Of a stretch of DNA of 7,600 nt, positions 5,668-7,600 are shown one piece after another. Source of the DNA: JAMLIO01 sp031412575. GTDB taxonomy: Bacteria; Bdellovibrionota; Bdellovibrionia; Bdellovibrionales; UBA1609. The stretch lies in contig JANODG010000251.1 of NCBI GenBank assembly GCA_031412575.1, positions 1 to 7,600 on the forward strand. Direction: 5' to 3'. The notes under the pieces are model-generated. The model was not told the origin of the DNA, did no database searches, and saw only the letters and a program-made list of their open reading frames with translations. The number at the start of each line of letters is the position of its first letter. The first letter of the stretch is position 1. The translations under genes were made by a program, and so were the position numbers.

Positions 5668-6425
5668 TTCGACACCAACTTGTTTAAAAGCCCATGAAAA
5701 AAGTGCGGGGCAATTCTTGAGGCAATCTTAAGATCCAAAGCTCTTCCGATTGCATATTCTTCTTTATCATTTTTTATCGCTTTAACTATTTTTATTGCGA
5801 CGGAGTCTGGGCTGACTCCGGTTTTTCCTTGTTTTTTAGCTGAAGGTTCCTGATGCAGATTTGTATCAACTATAGGAGGTAAAAATTCAAAAACTTTCAC
5901 GTTGGTAGTTCGAAGCTGTGATCTTAAACACATCGTAAAAGCATGCAGTCCAGCCTTGGTTGCACAATACACCGGTACACTTTTGATGGGTATAAAAGCG
6001 AGACCCGATGTCACATTACAAATCGCGGATTGCATAGACTTAGATTTAAAGTAAGGAGCAAATAAAGCGCACATTGCAATTGTACCTTTAAGATTAATAT
6101 CAATTTGTCTATTGATACTTTCATCATTTGACAGATCACTTGTGAAGTCGTTTTCAATCTGAATTCCGGCATTGTTAACTAAAATATTTAAATCAGGAAA
6201 ATGAATTGTTACCCAGTCAAATAATTCTTTACGCTGCTTAAAATCTGCGATGTCACAAACTTTATAAGCCATATTCCGATCTGCATCACAAGCTAGTTTA
6301 AGCGGACCCTCTTGCCGTCCACAAATAATAACTTGATTATCCAAAGCCGAAAACTGCCGCGCTAAAGCAAGCCCAATACCAGAGCCTGCGCCAGTTATAA
6401 GAATTGTATTTTTACTAACATTCAT
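5664..6425 (-). CDS. Short-chain dehydrogenase/reductase (classical SDR, DltE-like)
   Basis: The 253-residue protein is a full-length classical SDR (usual length about 250). Its Rossmann fold has TGAGSGIG (11-18) for the dinucleotide, Asp58 in 'CDIAD' for adenine, and NNAG (84-87). The catalytic tetrad is complete: Asn111, Ser140, Tyr153 and Lys157 (YCATK). 'CGR' after strand 2 (Arg37) hints at NADP(H). 'NNAGIQ' and the general text resemble SDRs annotated as DltE, but that name does not prove a role in D-alanylation and no dlt genes are here. Substrate unknown; the cytoplasm is expected. It starts at ATG 6425-6423 behind AAGGCGG. The stop overlaps the DUF2141 start (ATGA), an unusual pairing of a cytoplasmic reductase with an exported protein. 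Confidence 0.93.
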   Translation of the reverse strand: MNVSKNTILITGAGSGIGLALARQFSALDNQVIICGRQEGPLKLACDADRNMAYKVCDIADFKQRKELFDWVTIHFPDLNILVNNAGIQIENDFTSDLSNDESINRQIDINLKGTIAMCALFAPYFKSKSMQSAICNVTSGLAFIPIKSVPVYCATKAGLHAFTMCLRSQLRTTNVKVFEFLPPIVDTNLHQEPSAKKQGKTGVSPDSVAIKIVKAIKNDKEEYAIGRALDLKIASRIAPHFFHGLLNKLVSK

Positions 6426-6426
6426 A

Positions 6427-6446
6427 AGTTGTCCCGCCTTGCAACT
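6427..6446 (-). promoter_or_regulatory. SDR ribosome binding site in a hairpin loop
   Basis: AAGGCGG (6440-6434) differs from the ideal site by one base and lies 8 nt before the SDR start. It sits in the 10-nt loop of a 5-bp dyad AGTTG/CAACT (6427-6431, 6442-6446). The stem is weak, so effects on translation are uncertain. Confidence 0.45.
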
Positions 6447-6469
6447 AACAAATTTTTAAAAGATCAAAA

Positions 6470-6499
6470 ATTAAACTTACAAATTTAATTGTCTAACAA
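6470..6499 (-). promoter_or_regulatory. Possible promoter of the SDR-DUF2141 operon
   Basis: On the minus strand TTGTTA (6499-6494, four of six) and TTTAAT (6475-6470, five of six) are 18 bp apart in the 77-bp gap before the SDR gene. The gap is very AT-rich, so the match may be chance. Read-through from the upstream gene is equally possible. Confidence 0.35.
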
Positions 6500-6502
6500 A
6501 AA

Positions 6503-6976
6503 TTAAGGTTGGCATAGGACATCTGCTCTAGGCTGGCCGTTTGTAGTCAGCTTAAAAACAAAATTGTCCCCTTCTTTAATGAATTCAAGAACTTGAATCT
6601 CGTATTTACTGTCTGGTAAAAGCACCATTTGGTGTCCAACAATTTTCGAATTTTCTGTACAAAAAGAAGACTCGTGAGTTTTAAAAAAATCTACACTTCC
6701 ATCTTCATTTACTCTTTGGTCTTGGCCAAGCCTTACAACTCGATCGGCAATTACAGAAAATGGCAATTCGCCTTGATTAGATTGAGCTGTCACTTCAAAC
6801 TTTTGATCTCCAACTTTTTTCACAGAAAAAGAATCAATTTTAAAATCTGGTCTTCCGAACCTTATCTCACAAGACGTATAGATCTTTTCGAAGTTTGGGC
6901 ATTTGGTGTCCTCAGCTTGGCTATTTGATGAGAAAGTAAGAGCTAAAAAAATAACTGTAAATAGTTTTTGAAACAT
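6503..6976 (-). CDS. Small exported four-cysteine protein of unknown family
   Basis: I do not recognise this family. The 157-residue product has a clear signal peptide (MFQKLFTVIFLALTF, cleavage after NSQA, residue 21), so it should be periplasmic or secreted. The mature part of about 136 residues is rich in predicted beta strands and contains Cys26, Cys36, Cys106 and Cys155. The first pair lies close together at the N-terminus and the last at the extreme C-terminus, a layout that could give two disulfides closing a small beta barrel or sandwich. There are no catalytic motifs. The start is certain: ATG follows a strong AAGGAGAT. It sits 71 bp downstream of the AraC-type regulator and 77 bp upstream of the SDR gene, all on one strand. 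It may be the first gene controlled by that regulator, which is inference from position and a direct repeat in the gap. Confidence 0.8.
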   Translation of the reverse strand: MFQKLFTVIFLALTFSSNSQAEDTKCPNFEKIYTSCEIRFGRPDFKIDSFSVKKVGDQKFEVTAQSNQGELPFSVIADRVVRLGQDQRVNEDGSVDFFKTHESSFCTENSKIVGHQMVLLPDSKYEIQVLEFIKEGDNFVFKLTTNGQPRADVLCQP

Positions 6977-6980
6977 AGAT

Positions 6981-6988
6981 ATCTCCTT
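6981..6988 (-). promoter_or_regulatory. Strong ribosome binding site of the four-cysteine protein
   Basis: AAGGAGAT on the minus strand lies 4 nt (6 nt from its AGGAG core) before the ATG at 6976. It is the best Shine-Dalgarno in the window and suggests high translation. Confidence 0.75.
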
Positions 6989-7003
6989 GGGTTAAGACAT
7001 ATG

Positions 7004-7029
7004 TAACATTGTTTACTAAAATAACATTG
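7004..7029 (-). repeat. Direct repeat CAATGTTA, possible AraC-family operator
   Basis: CAATGTTA occurs twice on the minus strand (7029-7022 and 7011-7004) with an 18-bp period, between the AraC-type gene and the next gene. AraC-family proteins often bind such direct repeats with two helix-turn-helix units. The repeat is seen; the link is inferred. Confidence 0.35.
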
Positions 7030-7047
7030 AATGTAGTTTGGTAAAGA

Positions 7048-7600
7048 TTATTTAATATTTAGATTGTTGATCCAAGTGCTGGGTGTTACCCCGTACTGTT
7101 CTTTAAATGTTCGGGTTAAGTGGGGACCATCCGAGAATCCAGCCAAATGCGCAGCCTCTGTGATGTTTCGCCCTTCGCATAGTAATCGAGTGGCGTAATA
7201 AAGCCGCTGCTGTTTTCGGTAAGCCGTAGGTGAAATTCTAAACTTTTGCGTAAATCGTCTAGTGAGTTCCGAGGCACTAACGTCGATCCTATTTGCGATC
7301 TCTCCAAGCGAAAGGTTTTCAACAGGATCCTGAAGCATTAAATCTCTCGCCATTATGATTGCTCTGTCGTTACCAGAATTTTTCGCTAAAGAGTTAAAAG
7401 TCGTTTTAACCCAATCAAGCAAGATACGAATAATTGGATCTTGCTCAGTTAATTGATAATCATTTTGAATTAAAGAATTTGTAAAAAGAATAAATAAATT
7501 TGCTAGATCTTGCGGAGCTTTTTGATGACCGGCACCTATCTTTTCAGTATCCAAACCCGCCTCACCCACTACGGAGTCAGAGAAAAAAACGGTGAAAAAA
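7048..7600 (-). CDS. AraC-family transcriptional regulator (N-terminus outside window)
   Basis: The C-terminal 100 residues are a typical AraC DNA-binding domain. Counting from the GTG at 7569-7567, helix-turn-helix 1 is about 86-113 (SLGEIANRIDVSASELTRRF, then SPTAYR). Helix-turn-helix 2 is about 136-163, with the family signature 'AAHLAGFSDGPHLTRTFKEQYGVTP'-like text spread over 139-163. The connecting helix 'QRLYYATRLL' (121-130) is also standard. The frame stays open upstream of that GTG to the window edge and the GTG has no ribosome site, so the true start is beyond position 7600. The visible upstream part (about 85 residues) would belong to the effector-binding or dimer domain, whose ligand cannot be told. 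It is the most upstream gene of the co-directional leftward set and may control the next gene through the direct repeat at 7004-7029. Confidence 0.92.
   Translation of the reverse strand, partial: FFTVFFSDSVVGEAGLDTEKIGAGHQKAPQDLANLFILFTNSLIQNDYQLTEQDPIIRILLDWVKTTFNSLAKNSGNDRAIIMARDLMLQDPVENLSLGEIANRIDVSASELTRRFTQKFRISPTAYRKQQRLYYATRLLCEGRNITEAAHLAGFSDGPHLTRTFKEQYGVTPSTWINNLNIK

Noticed and set aside
6629..6928. Plus-strand frame opposite the four-cysteine protein
   Set aside because: The opposite strand has a strong ribosome site and a signal peptide, while this frame has neither.
1..7600. CRISPR array, tRNA, IS element, toxin-antitoxin or known defence system
   Set aside because: I found no regular short repeats with spacers, tRNA-like cloverleaf, transposase motif, terminal inverted repeats or paired small toxin/antitoxin genes.

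Overview
The window (7,600 bp, AT-rich apart from the left end) looks like chromosomal DNA of a Gram-negative bacterium, most likely one of the Bdellovibrio-like bacteria (Bdellovibrionota). This placement is inferred from the 'FQNC-S' lipobox of the first gene, the many small exported proteins of unknown family, and the mix of signalling and secreted genes. There is no 16S rRNA or other marker gene to prove it. No tRNA, rRNA, IS element, phage gene or CRISPR array is visible.

Layout. (1) 1-1144, minus strand: 5' part of a large lipoprotein gene, cut by the window edge. It has two tandem cysteine-rich double modules and then a c-type haem domain (CASCH). (2) 1145-1479: a long non-coding gap holding a nested dyad. 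(3) 1480-2049, plus: a small exported protein of unknown family, convergent with (4) 2061-3569, minus: a soluble sensor histidine kinase with two PAS domains. (5) 3570-3750: a divergent control region with several small dyads and repeats. (6) 3751-4185, plus: a stand-alone BLUF blue-light photoreceptor with all key flavin residues. Its 3' end overlaps by 42 bp that of (7) 4144-5082, minus: an exported HExxH protein, probably a zinc metallopeptidase. (8) 5176-5667 and 5664-6425, minus: an exported DUF2141 protein and a short-chain dehydrogenase, joined by an ATGA stop/start overlap. (9) 6503-6976, minus: a small exported four-cysteine protein of unknown family. (10) 7048 to the right edge, minus: an AraC-family regulator whose N-terminus is outside the window.

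How the parts may work together. The clearest group is signalling: a BLUF flavoprotein divergent from a soluble PAS kinase with no response regulator beside it. This could be a light or redox input module, but the only link visible is position. From the AraC regulator leftward all genes are co-directional (AraC, four-cysteine protein, SDR, DUF2141, HExxH). SDR and DUF2141 are surely one transcript. An 8-bp direct repeat between the AraC gene and the next gene is a possible operator. Five of the eight genes encode exported or lipid-anchored products, so the region is mainly about the cell envelope or exterior plus sensing. I see no convincing known defence or mobile system. The most unusual items are the repeat-built cytochrome lipoprotein, the BLUF/PAS-kinase pair and the unassigned HExxH protein.
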